DNA of 64,000 bases from Persicimonas caeni. Its GTDB lineage: Bacteria; Myxococcota_A; Bradymonadia; Bradymonadales; Bradymonadaceae. The stretch covers positions 124,001 through 188,000 of the forward strand of contig NZ_CP041186.1 of NCBI RefSeq assembly GCF_006517175.1. Reading direction: 5' to 3'. Below the pieces are notes generated by a model, which saw only the letters and a program-made list of their open reading frames with translations, did no database searches and had not been told where the DNA came from. The translations under genes and the position numbers were made by a program. Shown here one piece after another: positions 50,668-58,554 of the stretch (position 1 is the first letter of the stretch; each line of letters begins with the position of its first letter).

Positions 50668-51108
50668 TAGAAAACCCGACCGGCAAAGGTCGGGCTTTTG
50701 CGTTCTTGCCCTCTCAAAACCCACAACAGGCCCACCCGATAAGCGTAGGCGAAGCCGAAGCGCGCTGGGAGCGCAGCGACCGAGTAGTCTTGGGCTGCGC
50801 CGAACGAGGCGTAGCCGAAGTGAGGCCTCTGTAGCCTCATCCGACCGGAGCGCAAGCGTGTGGCTCCTTGCGGGGCACGTGGTGAGGAGAGCCGTCAAGC
50901 CTACGGAAGTCCGCGCATCCTCTGCCCCCAACGGCATCAAAACTCCACTCAACCACGATTGCATCGACTCGCACAGCAGCCTACACTTCGAACATAAACC
51001 TTTTACTCAGGGCGGGCCGAGATGCCGTGGGCGACACTCCGTACAATGCGTGTTCGATCGCCGGACTGCATCACGTGCCAAATACAACGGATCATGTGGA
51101 GATTACTG
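50668..51108. other. Gene-free stretch after att copy 3
   Basis: Contains the terminator and a diverged flanking repeat (AAGCGTAGGCGAAGCCGAAG ...). From 50870 to 51108 nothing is recognised; a promoter for the following gene is expected there. Confidence 0.5.
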
Positions 51109-51717
51109 ATGGAAACCTTGATGATACTCTCGCTTATCGGGCTTGCGCTCTTCATCTTCTTTGGCGTGCGTTTCATTCATCGACGCAATGGCGGCGGCGC
51201 GACTGATAAAGAGTCCAAGGAACCTACAGGAGTTCGTCGGTTTCGCGAGCAGCACCAAGAGGCGGACGAAAGAATCATTGGCGCTGTCGATGCATGGATC
51301 GGAGAGATTTTCGAATTGAAAGCCTCCGATCAATTCACCGGCTCTTTGCTCCTCACCAACAAGCGTTTGGTTTTCGTCGGCACTTCCTTCCGTCTGGGCT
51401 CGGCGGACGCGGAGAGAACCCAGCAGATTTCTGTCGACAAGATCCGCACTCTGGATATTTCGGCCGACAAAGCGCTTCTCGCGCTCGAGGTAAATGACGA
51501 GTATGAGTACGGCATGCGAGACAATCCAGAAAACCGCGAGTTTCTAGAGTCAGTGAGGCGCGCGAAGTCGCAACCGTCCGCACCATCTCATTCGAGCTCC
51601 ACCGGGGGCGCCGACCCGCTGGAGCAGCTCGAAAAGCTCAAGGGACTCCATGACTCAGGGGTGTTATCAGACGCCGAGTTTGAACAGAAGAAGCGCGCAC
51701 TCCTAGAGAGAGTTTGA
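51109..51717 (+). CDS. Membrane protein with bacterial PH-like and SHOCT domains
   Basis: The protein is 202 aa from the ATG at 51109, which has GGAG 7 bases upstream. One membrane helix (TLMILSLIGLALFIFFGVRF) is followed by a PH-like domain (FTGSLLLTNKRLVFVGTSFRLG ... ISVDKIRTLDIS) and a C-terminal SHOCT motif (DPLEQLEKLKGLHDSGVLSDAEFEQKKRALLERV). SHOCT is an oligomerization motif. Its exact role is unknown. The end overlaps the next gene fragment. Confidence 0.78.
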   Translation: METLMILSLIGLALFIFFGVRFIHRRNGGGATDKESKEPTGVRRFREQHQEADERIIGAVDAWIGEIFELKASDQFTGSLLLTNKRLVFVGTSFRLGSADAERTQQISVDKIRTLDISADKALLALEVNDEYEYGMRDNPENREFLESVRRAKSQPSAPSHSSSTGGADPLEQLEKLKGLHDSGVLSDAEFEQKKRALLERV

Positions 51718-51876
51718 TAACTCGCCCAGGCAATCAATCGCCATAAACGCATCGACAAGCCGCGCGTAGTCCTGCTCATCGACACAGCACCGGCAGTAAT
51801 CGTCCATTGGCGTTCGCCGGTCCAGGACGAATACCCGATACAAGTCTTCGACAGCGGCTTTGCGTTCGTCGGTCAT
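51703..51876 (-). pseudogene. 5' fragment of a CxxC-containing DUF gene
   Basis: About 57 codons start MTDERKAAVEDLYRVF and include YCRCCVDEQDYARLV. As I recall, longer myxobacterial-type proteins begin similarly (aromatic helix, then CxCCV) and continue for about 150 residues more. Here the frame stops at the end of the PH/SHOCT gene, so the gene looks cut. Confidence 0.5.
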
Positions 51877-51940
51877 TGTGCTGCACATTCGTCGGCGCAA
51901 TCCTCAGCTCTCGAAGTTGCAAGTCGACGTCCCCTCCAGG

Positions 51941-52062
51941 GGCTACCCATGCCTCAGCAAACAACGCATCGGCACCGCTTCGCCTGCGGCTCCGCTCATC
52001 CAAGAACGTCGCGCGACCGCATGGAGTGGGCTTCGTCGGGGAATGTACTTCCCTTCCGACGC
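51941..52062 (+). repeat. Dispersed repeat family A, copy A2 (right part)
   Basis: Contains GCCTCAGCAAAC ... CGCTTCGCCTGCGGCTC ... GACCGCATGGAGTGGGCTTCGTCGGGGAATGTACTTCCC (positions 51951-52062), with the left 80 bases of the A1 copy missing. It ends 6 bases before the VOC gene's stop codon. Confidence 0.82.
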
Positions 52063-52067
52063 CCCCA

Positions 52068-52487
52068 TCACGTCGCAAAAAGCTGGTCCGGGTCCCGAAA
52101 CGACTTGAACTCCAAGGCGTTGCCGCTCGGGTCCTGCACGAACATCGTCGCCTGCTCGCCTGGCTTGCCCTCGAACCGGGTGTGCGGCTCGATGAGAAAC
52201 TCGACCTCCGCATCGCGCAACCGGTCGGCGAGTTCGTGCCACTTCTCCCACGCCAAGACGACGCCAAAGTGGCGCACCGGCACGGCGTCGCCGTCGACCT
52301 CGTTGGTGCGCGAGGCGCTCACCTCTTCGGGTCGCAGGTGCGCCGAGATCTGGTGGCCGAAGAAATCGAAGTCGATCCAACGCTCGTCGGTTCGGCCGAC
52401 GCGGCAGCCGAGAACGTCCACGAAGAAGGCGCGCGTCGCCTCGAGGTCGGAGACCGGAAAGGCCAGGTGAAATGGTGATTCGGACAT
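52068..52487 (-). CDS. VOC-family (glyoxalase/dioxygenase-like) protein
   Basis: The protein is 139 aa. Paired beta-alpha-beta-beta units are evident: [26 protein letters not shown] and [29 protein letters not shown]. The ending [15 protein letters not shown] supplies the metal-ligand Glu. The start has an AAGGAG site. The substrate cannot be told. It looks like an ordinary chromosomal gene, which supports capture of host DNA between the att sites. Confidence 0.88.
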   Translation of the reverse strand: MSESPFHLAFPVSDLEATRAFFVDVLGCRVGRTDERWIDFDFFGHQISAHLRPEEVSASRTNEVDGDAVPVRHFGVVLAWEKWHELADRLRDAEVEFLIEPHTRFEGKPGEQATMFVQDPSGNALEFKSFRDPDQLFAT

Positions 52488-52539
52488 GTGTCTACTCCTT
52501 GCTCAGGTGTTGGGGCTCAGAACGCGAGCGCGTTGCCGG

Positions 52540-52644
52540 GCATAAACCGACCACGCCGCCGATCCGCAAGATGCTCCTCCCTGTGGCGCGTTTTCCAGCG
52601 CCATGGGGAGGTGTCGAGTGTTGTTCACGAGACGGAGGGGCGGG
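52540..52644 (+). repeat. Dispersed repeat family B, copy B1
   Basis: 105 bases including the hairpin CCTCCC-TG-TGGCGC...GCGCCA-TG-GGGAGG (about 52577-52611) and TCGAGTGTTGTTCACGAGAC. The second copy is at 59448-59549, over 90% identical by eye. B1 is followed 6 bases later by repeat A3. Confidence 0.85.
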
Positions 52645-52650
52645 CCACAT

Positions 52651-52827
52651 CGACCACCTGTCGAGGCATCCCACGGCGCCCCGGGCCCTCTCCTCGCTGG
52701 CGCTCGGGTCGGACCCGGCTACAGAGGCCTCAGCAGACGGCGCTTCGCCTGCGGATCCGCTCATCAAAAACGTCGCAGATGCGCATGGAGTGGACATCGT
52801 CGGGGAGTGTACTTCCCTTCCGACGCG
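52651..52827 (+). repeat. Dispersed repeat family A, copy A3
   Basis: Nearly full length. It shares the left part with A1 (CGACCACCTGTCGAGGCATC ...), the central GGACCCGGCTACAGAGGCCTC and the terminal hairpin. It shows a short deletion in the middle (GCTTCGGCGTC missing). The gap 52488-52877 contains only B1 and A3. Confidence 0.85.
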
Positions 52828-52877
52828 GCTCGATTGGAGTTCTGGCCAATCCTCACCGCTGATGACATCGACACCCT

Positions 52878-53219
52878 CTAGGTACGTCGGGCAACAACTA
52901 ACTCTCCGTCGACTTTGCGAAACTCGAAGTGATCCTCCTTCCCTAGGAATCGCGCAGTTGCCATAAATGCCGCGATGCGCACTGCTCTGGCCGTGGTATC
53001 AGTAAGAAGCCGCGTGACCTCACAGCACCTTACCCGGTGCGAATCGATGTCTGGGAATCCGGCTAACGCCTCTCTAACTCCCTCTTGAGCACCACGCAGC
53101 CACTCATTTGGGATCACGTTGAGAGACTCTGAATAGTCTTCAGAGTCGCATACGGTCACCTCCGCAAACATGCCTCTGCCATCTACCTGACGCCACAACC
53201 TGTAGGTTACAGATGTCAT
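52878..53219 (-). CDS. Hypothetical protein
   Basis: The protein is 113 aa from the ATG at 53219, which has GAGG 5 bases upstream. Sequence MTSVTYRLWRQVDGRGMFAEVTVCDSEDYSESLNVIPNEWL; predicted alpha/beta. The phrase HVIPN-like NVIPNEWLRGAQEGVREAL resembles the last part of some elongation factor G-like domain IV proteins of myxobacteria, but the match is weak. No function is assigned. Confidence 0.5.
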   Translation of the reverse strand: MTSVTYRLWRQVDGRGMFAEVTVCDSEDYSESLNVIPNEWLRGAQEGVREALAGFPDIDSHRVRCCEVTRLLTDTTARAVRIAAFMATARFLGKEDHFEFRKVDGELVVARRT

Positions 53220-53293
53220 AGGAGCCTCGAAGAGGTACCAATAGTCCAAGTGCCGCCGGCAAAACAGCTGCCCCGGTCGAAGCGCGGTGAGCT

Positions 53294-53452
53294 TTACGGG
53301 ACCAGAAACACTAAAAGAAAGCCTGGAGTGAGCAACAGAATCAGAAGAGCAAACACAGCAATAAACCAAATCAGCACCACAAAGACCCCAATGCGGACAA
53401 GCTTCTTCCGACGTTCCTGCTGCGCACTGCTTTCTGAATCTTGCTTTGCCAT
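53294..53452 (-). CDS. Very small membrane protein
   Basis: 52 aa: a basic N-terminus (AKQDSESSAQQERRKKLVRIG) and one long or two short hydrophobic helices (VFVVLIWFIAVFALLILLLTPGFLLVFLV). No ribosome site is evident. It might be a toxin-like peptide or the rest of a longer gene. Confidence 0.4.
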   Translation of the reverse strand: MAKQDSESSAQQERRKKLVRIGVFVVLIWFIAVFALLILLLTPGFLLVFLVP

Positions 53453-53602
53453 CGCTGCCGCTGACAGTGTTCTATGATTAGCGCGCCCCTGCAATTCAAT
53501 GGAGTGTATTGAGTATACCCGCGCAGCGGCCTCTTGACCATCACGAGCAACGCTGTGCGCCGGTCGGCGTGATGGGAAGACTACTCGCATACGAGATACC
53601 TG

Positions 53603-54418
53603 ATGCCACCGCTTCCCGTTGCCACAATCGAGCTTGAGCTCCCTGAGCCCATCGAAGACCTCGACGTCGACGACCTGGCGGAGTTTGTCGCACTTTCCCG
53701 ATGGAAGGGTTTCCACGGTCAAGCTGAACTGTGGCCGCCACCCAATGTATATGTCGGTGGTTTTACGTCGTTTCCCGCCCCAGAAGACTGCACCGGCGGC
53801 TGGATACGCGGGCTGAACGACGGGAGGATTTTGATCGTCGGTCAAAGTGCACGTAGTAAGCGCGACAGATACGCTTGGATCGTCAGCTGGGATGGTGAAC
53901 TCGACGCTGAGTTCATCGTCGGCGACGATTGGATGTGGGACGTGCTTGTGCTCGACGATGCATTTGTCGTCATCCACGACGATGAGCAAAGGGACTTTGC
54001 GGACATGAAGGGAATTCGCGCCTACGGATGCAACGGCGAACTCTTGTACAGCTACGAGCATGTCTTTGGGTGCTATGCCGCTTGCGCAACAGGGCCGCGC
54101 AGCTTCCTTTACGTGCCGTTCTTCAAAGACTCGGCATGCCATGTTGACCTCGATGCCGAGGGCACGGGCGAGACCTATTGGCCGATCCCAAAGAAGCTCA
54201 GGCTCCCGTTGGCGATTAGTACTGTCGGCGAGGTGACGTATTTCTGGAGGCCATACAACGACAGAGATGGCGTCTATCGCTGGAAACTCGGAAGCGAAGA
54301 TTGTGAACGTATCGCCGATGCTCAGGACTGGCTCGCTGTGCGCGGTTTGACTGGCGGGCGCTTCTTATATCCGAGACAGGACAGTTACAACATCGTATAT
54401 GCCGAGCGCTCCACCTAA
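53603..54418 (+). CDS. Hypothetical protein with beta-propeller-like repeats
   Basis: The protein is 271 aa. The repeated W/G pattern (GGWIRGLNDGRILIVG, YAWIVSWDGELDAEFIVGDDWMWDVLVLDD, IRAYGCNGELLYSYEHVFG) suggests blades of a propeller. No signal peptide or catalytic motif was seen. The reading frame continues after the stop into a zinc-ribbon-like fragment. Unknown function; it lies in the third att segment. Confidence 0.55.
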   Translation: MPPLPVATIELELPEPIEDLDVDDLAEFVALSRWKGFHGQAELWPPPNVYVGGFTSFPAPEDCTGGWIRGLNDGRILIVGQSARSKRDRYAWIVSWDGELDAEFIVGDDWMWDVLVLDDAFVVIHDDEQRDFADMKGIRAYGCNGELLYSYEHVFGCYAACATGPRSFLYVPFFKDSACHVDLDAEGTGETYWPIPKKLRLPLAISTVGEVTYFWRPYNDRDGVYRWKLGSEDCERIADAQDWLAVRGLTGGRFLYPRQDSYNIVYAERST

Positions 54419-54529
54419 TGCGCAGAATGCTGGACACCTTCATGCACCGAACCTTGGCAGGTGGAGTTCGAGGGTGAGATGGTCGAGTGCCCGGCCTGTC
54501 ACCGGTACTGGCTGCGGCCCAACACTTGA
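54419..54529 (+). pseudogene. Zinc-ribbon gene fragment before att copy 4
   Basis: After the TAA of the preceding gene the same frame reads CAECWTPSCTEPWQVEFEG, then EMVECPACHRYWLRPNT and a TGA. There are two CxxC pairs and no start codon. It looks like the 3' remnant of a small zinc-ribbon phage gene. Confidence 0.45.
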
Positions 54530-54553
54530 GCAACATTGGCCCGAGAAACCTGA

Positions 54554-54598
54554 CATGGGGTGCAAGGGGTCCCCGGTTCAAATCCGGGCGCTCCGACT
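54554..54598 (+). other. att core copy 4 (rightmost)
   Basis: 45 bases matching the tRNA-Pro 3' part; the upstream match ends at CATGGGG (the anticodon-stem CTTG is replaced by CTGA). It is followed by the terminator (54602-54630) and by what looks like the original chromosomal flank. It is the most likely original attR. Confidence 0.88.
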
Positions 54599-54798
54599 TA
54601 GAAAACCCGACCGGCAACGGTCGGGTTTTTGCGTTCTTGCCCTCTCAAAACCCACAACAAGCCCACCCGATAAGCGTAGCCGTAGGCGAAGCGCGCCGCA
54701 CGAGGCGTAGCCGAGTGAGGCCTCTGTAGCCCCATCCGACCGGAGCGCAAGCGTAGGGAGGTTGGGGGGACAAATGGTCGACGCTCGACACGTGGTCG
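54599..54798. repeat. Att-flanking repeat (partner of 43149-43352)
   Basis: Nearly identical to the bases after att copy 2, including the terminator, the GCGTAGCC-rich stretch and GGGAGGTTGGGGGGACAAATGGT, ending near CACGTGGTCGATC. Confidence 0.85.
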
Positions 54799-54817
54799 AT
54801 CACACCTGCAAACCACC

Positions 54818-55927
54818 TTATCCCGAAGAATCGCCCAACCGCTCGCGCATCGCCGCCAGCTCGGCCCACTCGTCGTCGGACAACTCACCGAGCTTCTCTC
54901 GGGCCGCGTCGAGCGCTCCAGCGGCTTCCTCGAGCACTTCGACGGCCTTGTCGGGCTCGCCTGCTTTGACAAAAGCGTTGGCGCAATACGTCCACGTCTC
55001 GGGCGAGACGTTCACGTCGAGTGGCTTCGATGAGGACGCCAAACCTGTGGTCGCTTCGAAGTACCCTGCAGCTTCCTCGCGTGCGACCTCGAGCCACGCT
55101 CTGGCCGCCTCGCCGATTCGGCCGAGGTCTTCGAGGCATCTGGCGTACGACTCACGGGCGCCCAGGAGGTGCTCGTCGATGGCGAGAGCACGCTCGAAGT
55201 CGGCGCGCGCGGCGTCAAACTGGCCGCGTTCGGCCTGGGCGACGCCGCGTTGGTAGCAGGCTTGCGCATGCTGGGGGTCGATCTCGAGGGCGCGATCGAA
55301 GAGTTCGAGCGCCTCCTCGTGCTCTCCCTCGTCGCACAGCTCGATGCCCCGGTAGGTCAGCTCCCAGGATTCCGGAAGCAACGCCCCCGCCAACAACTGC
55401 TCGCTGGTCGCGGGGTTGGTTTCGCGCTGGTACACCGCCAGATTCCCGCCACTTTTGAACGATCTGGGGAACTTGCGCGTGTCCTTCGCCCAGCGAATCC
55501 GAAGCTCGTCGTCGTTCACGCCAATGAGCCCGATGTGGGACTCCTCGCCGTCGCGGCTGACCGTCAGACGCCCCACCTCGTCGTCCCACTCGATCTGGTA
55601 CTCGTGCTTGGAGTGCTTGGAAATGTAGCCGGCGAACGACGGCCTGACCGGCCACAGCCGCTGCTCCTCGATGACCAGATGAGACTGATCGGTCCGCACC
55701 GGGCTCCCCTCGCGCGTCAGCGACTGCAATCGCCAGGCACCGAGCGCCGGCTTGGGGTCGAATGCCTCCATCTTCAAGGCACGCTTGAGCTGGGCGACCT
55801 CATCGGGGGTCAGCGCCGACATGGCGTTGTCGACCGAGATGTCTAGTTCCAGCGAATTGATGGCGTCAATGAGCTCGAACTTGCCCAGACCCAGCTCTGC
55901 TGCGAGTTGATATACACGCGTCGTCAT
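54818..55927 (-). CDS. TPR protein with IF2N-like N-terminal domain
   Basis: The protein is 369 aa from the ATG at 55927 (AGAGGAAC site). Residues 1-50 (TTRVYQLAAELGLGKFELIDAINSLELDISVDNAMSALTPDEVAQL) match the IF2_N module of translation initiation factor 2. A central beta region follows (EEQRLWPVRPSFAGYISKHSKHEYQIEWDDEVGRLTVSRDGEESHIGLIGV). At least three TPRs come next (GIELCDEGEHEEALELFDRALEIDPQHAQACYQRGVAQAERGQFDAARADFERALAID). The combination is unusual; a scaffold role is likely. Confidence 0.75.
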   Translation of the reverse strand: MTTRVYQLAAELGLGKFELIDAINSLELDISVDNAMSALTPDEVAQLKRALKMEAFDPKPALGAWRLQSLTREGSPVRTDQSHLVIEEQRLWPVRPSFAGYISKHSKHEYQIEWDDEVGRLTVSRDGEESHIGLIGVNDDELRIRWAKDTRKFPRSFKSGGNLAVYQRETNPATSEQLLAGALLPESWELTYRGIELCDEGEHEEALELFDRALEIDPQHAQACYQRGVAQAERGQFDAARADFERALAIDEHLLGARESYARCLEDLGRIGEAARAWLEVAREEAAGYFEATTGLASSSKPLDVNVSPETWTYCANAFVKAGEPDKAVEVLEEAAGALDAAREKLGELSDDEWAELAAMRERLGDSSG

Positions 55928-56069
55928 TGAAGTTCCTCTCAGAAAGACCCGCTCATTGCGGCATGTCAGCGGTGCGACGCCTACCACGGCAGACGCGGCG
56001 TCCGAAAGTCATAGAATTCATTCGTCTTCAGATCCCGTCGCTTCGTCCTAGTTGTCCGAACGGAGCCCC
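55928..56069. other. Upstream region of the TPR gene
   Basis: About 140 bases before the tandem repeat; it must hold the TPR gene promoter. No other feature is seen. Confidence 0.35.
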
Positions 56070-56412
56070 CCTCTTGCGAACTCTGCACCGCCGGTGCGAG
56101 GCCCGATCACCCCTCTTGCAAACTCTTCAACGCCGGTGCGACGCCCGATCACCCCTCTTGCAAACTCTTCAACGCCGTTGCGGCGCACGATCACCCCTCT
56201 TGCAAACTCTTCAACGCCGGTGCGGCGCCCGATCACCCCTCTTGCAAACTCTTCAACGCCGTTGCGGCGCACGATCACCCCTCGTGCAAACTCTTCAACG
56301 CCGGTGCGACGCCCGATCACCCCTCTTGCAAACTCTTCAACGCCGTTGCGACGCCCGATCACCCCTCATTCAAACTCTGCAACGCCGTTGCGAGGCCCGA
56401 TCACCCCCGCCG
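56070..56412. repeat. 42-bp tandem repeat array (eight copies)
   Basis: Units of the type CAAACTCTTCAACGCCGGTG + CGACGCCCGATCACCCCTCTTG repeat every 42 bases. Two unit types (GGTGCGRCGCCC and GTTGCGGCGCAC) alternate, giving an 84-bp higher-order period. Degenerate further copies lie near 56501-56560. All three frames and the opposite strand are open because 42 is a multiple of three. No start, ribosome site or codon pattern supports a gene, so I call it non-coding. Confidence 0.88.
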
Positions 56413-56718
56413 CAAAAATCGCGACGGCGTTGCCCTGTCGACAAACCCTTGCTGCAGGTCTTTACAAGAGGGGTTGATCGACGGGGCAAAGCCCCTGCAG
56501 ACTTCGCAACGCCGTTGCGACGCCCGATCCCCCCCTCGCAAAAATCGCGCCGGCATCCGATCGACACCGCAACGCACGGGTCGGCTCCATCGTCGGGGAA
56601 TGTACGTCCCTTCCGACGCCCTTCCCTTCTGACGCCTACCACTCTCTTACTTCTGGACGTCGACGCGATCCGACAGTACGACGGTGATTCTACAGTTCTA
56701 CGACGGGAGATTTGAACC
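56413..56718. other. Degenerate repeat region
   Basis: Contains decayed copies of the 42-bp unit, a GGGGCAAAGCCCC hairpin near 56480-56492, and the family A hairpin relic at 56591-56619. No gene is seen. Confidence 0.5.
56591..56619 (+). repeat. Family A terminal hairpin only (A5)
   Basis: CGTCGGGGAATGTACGTCCC followed by TTCCGACGC matches the right end of the A1-A4 copies with one change. Confidence 0.7.
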
Positions 56719-57222
56719 ATGACGCAATCCATCATCGAAGCGGCGAAATCGAGCCGCTCCAAATGCGGCGAATGCAAAAAGAAGATCGACAAGGGCGAGC
56801 TGCGTTTCGGCGTGTACCAGGAGCGGTGGGATAGCTACCGATGGTACCACCTGGCCTGCGGCGCGGCCCAGGACCGCGAGGCCTTCCTCGAGGCTGCCGA
56901 GAAGTACGGGAAGCTCGAGAATCTCGACCAAATCCTCGAGGACGCCAAGAGCGTGGGCAAGGGGACCAAGACGCCGCGCGTCGAGGTCGCTCCCAGCGCG
57001 CGATCGAGCTGTGTGGTGTGTGAGGAGAAGATCGAGCCGAAAGGGACGCTACGCGGCGTGCTCTTCCGTGAAGTCGAACCGGACACCTGGCGCAAGGGAT
57101 TCACCCACGTCGAGTGCATGACCCAGGTGTCCGACCTCGACCGTGAGGTTCTCCTCGAGCAGGTCCTGGAAAACTCGCTGCTGACGGACGAGCAAGCCGA
57201 GCAGGTCGTCGACGAACTCTGA
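56719..57222 (+). CDS. Tandem PARP-type zinc-finger protein
   Basis: The protein is 167 aa. Two zinc fingers with PARP-type spacing are visible: C16-x2-C19-x24-H44-x2-C47 (SKCGECKKKIDKGELRFGV...RWYHLACG) and C98-x2-C101-x28-H130-x2-C133 (SCVVCEEKIEPKGTLRGVLF...GFTHVECM). The G(T/E)LR(F/G)G(V) stretch after each first Cys pair is typical of nick-sensing PARP fingers. No PARP catalytic domain is attached. A link to DNA break recognition is inference from the eukaryotic family. Confidence 0.8.
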   Translation: MTQSIIEAAKSSRSKCGECKKKIDKGELRFGVYQERWDSYRWYHLACGAAQDREAFLEAAEKYGKLENLDQILEDAKSVGKGTKTPRVEVAPSARSSCVVCEEKIEPKGTLRGVLFREVEPDTWRKGFTHVECMTQVSDLDREVLLEQVLENSLLTDEQAEQVVDEL

Positions 57223-57282
57223 TTGAGTTCGAGACGAGGCGCGCCCAACGAGGCTAAGGATCACCCATACTCTTCGAAGTCG

Positions 57283-57444
57283 AGTGGTGTGACACCGAAG
57301 TGAGATTCAACCTTTCGGCGAGGATAGCGCCGCCAGATTCGGATGCGAACCCCGCAGGCGATGCAGCGCATCGTCGAGGAGTGAGCGCCGAAGCTGGTGG
57401 TGCTAGACCGGCGAAGGTGAATCGAATCTCGGTGTCACACCACT
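57283..57444. repeat. 162-bp segment bounded by long inverted repeats
   Basis: AGTGGTGTGACACCGA (57283-57298) and its exact complement (57429-57444) face each other, and the match continues imperfectly inward (GATTC..ACCTT..CGGCG). The right arm contains the stop codon of the RIO kinase gene. It could be a MITE-like insertion or a large 3' hairpin between the convergent genes. Confidence 0.75.
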
Positions 57445-58280
57445 AGATCTTCATCGATCGCGGCGAGCGCCTCGTCTTCTTCGACCTGTTGCATCTCGAG
57501 CAGAAGAATGTCCGGGTCGACGTCGTGCTGCGGGACGTCGAATTTGCCGGTGAGCTCCGAATCGGGTTTAAGCTCACCGCGCTCGTACAGGTCCCACATC
57601 TCGTACCCATAGCGCAGCTCGTGCGGGGGGCGCCCGAACCTCAACGCGTCGGTGATGTTGGCGACGTCGCGCAGCAAGATTTTGCGCGCATGATTGTTGC
57701 GGGCGGCCGCGATGGACTGCGGAAAGTCGATGATGACCGGCCCATCCTCTTCGAGCAGCACGTTGAACACCGACAAGTCTGCGTGGACGACGTCTGCGCA
57801 CAGCATCTTGACGACCTCCCTCAAGATCTGGTCGCACAACGCCACGCCGCGCTCTTTGTCGAGCGCACAATCGGCGATGCGCGGCGCGACCCCGCCGTCG
57901 GGTCCCTCGACACACTCCATGACCAGAACGCCGTCGACGAACGTGTGCGGCTTGGGCACGCGCACGCCGGCGGCGTACAGTTTCTTGATCATGTCTGCTT
58001 CGGCGGAGTTCCAGGCGGCCTCTTCCTGCTCGCGCCCGTAGCGACTGCGCTTGCCCATCGCTCGCCGGTCACGCGAATTGCGCACCTTGCGGCTTTCGGT
58101 GTACTCGGAGCGATTGCGAAACGAGCGCTTCTGCATGTCCTTGTAGACCTTGGCGGCGCGAAGCTCCCCGCCGGACTCGACCAGATAGACCTGCGCTTCT
58201 TTTCCGCTCAATAGCGGCCGAACGACGCTTTCAATCACACCGTACTCGATAAGCGGCACCAGCCGCGGTGGCATCCTCAT
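57435..58280 (-). CDS. RIO-family serine kinase/ATPase
   Basis: The protein is 281 aa. RIO hallmarks are present: GKEAQVYLVES (ATP loop without the usual Gly-rich P-loop, residues about 26-36), AAKVYK with the ATP-binding Lys, VVHADLSVFNVLL (catalytic Asp and Asn) and VIIDFPQSI (metal Asp). It carries the RIO1-type flexible insert (RSEYTESRKVRNSRDRRAMGKRSRYGREQEEAAWNSAEADMIKKL). Bacterial RIO proteins are of uncertain substrate. The last residues and the stop codon lie in an inverted repeat. Confidence 0.92.
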   Translation of the reverse strand: MRMPPRLVPLIEYGVIESVVRPLLSGKEAQVYLVESGGELRAAKVYKDMQKRSFRNRSEYTESRKVRNSRDRRAMGKRSRYGREQEEAAWNSAEADMIKKLYAAGVRVPKPHTFVDGVLVMECVEGPDGGVAPRIADCALDKERGVALCDQILREVVKMLCADVVHADLSVFNVLLEEDGPVIIDFPQSIAAARNNHARKILLRDVANITDALRFGRPPHELRYGYEMWDLYERGELKPDSELTGKFDVPQHDVDPDILLLEMQQVEEDEALAAIDEDLVV

Positions 58281-58410
58281 AAGACTCCTAGGGGGAAGCA
58301 GAACCTCCGGCTAACGCACGTGTGCGCCCGTCGATTCCGCGAACACCCGGCCACCTACATGATTCGCCCCTCGCGCGCCATCGTAATGTAGCGATACTCA
58401 ATCAGCCCTA

Positions 58411-58513
58411 TCGACTACGTGTCGAGGTATCCCACGGCGCCCCGGGCCTCAGCAAACGTCGCATGGCCGCATGGAATGGGCTTCGTCGGGAAATGTGCTT
58501 CCCTTACCGACGG
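58411..58513 (+). repeat. Dispersed repeat family A, copy A4 (internally deleted)
   Basis: It shares TCGACTACGTGTCGAGGTAT and CCCACGGCGCCCCGGGCCTC with A1. It then jumps to AGCAAACGTCGC ... CATGGAATGGGCTTCGTCGG and the terminal hairpin with small changes. The rest of the 58281-58554 gap shows nothing. Confidence 0.8.
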
Positions 58514-58554
58514 CCGACATGGTGTCTGGCACCGTGAGGACTCAGGATTTGGCC

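Noticed and set aside
53294-54142. A 282-aa minus-strand protein
   Set aside because: Most of it is antisense to the better-supported 53603-54418 gene. Only the last 52 residues form a plausible small membrane protein.
56070-56412. CRISPR array
   Set aside because: The units are contiguous with no unique spacers, and no cas genes are nearby.
55927-56715. A plus-strand protein of 262 aa made of RRCxARSPLLQTLQ repeats
   Set aside because: The frame exists only because the 42-bp unit is a multiple of three. Other frames and the minus strand are equally open, and there is no ribosome site.
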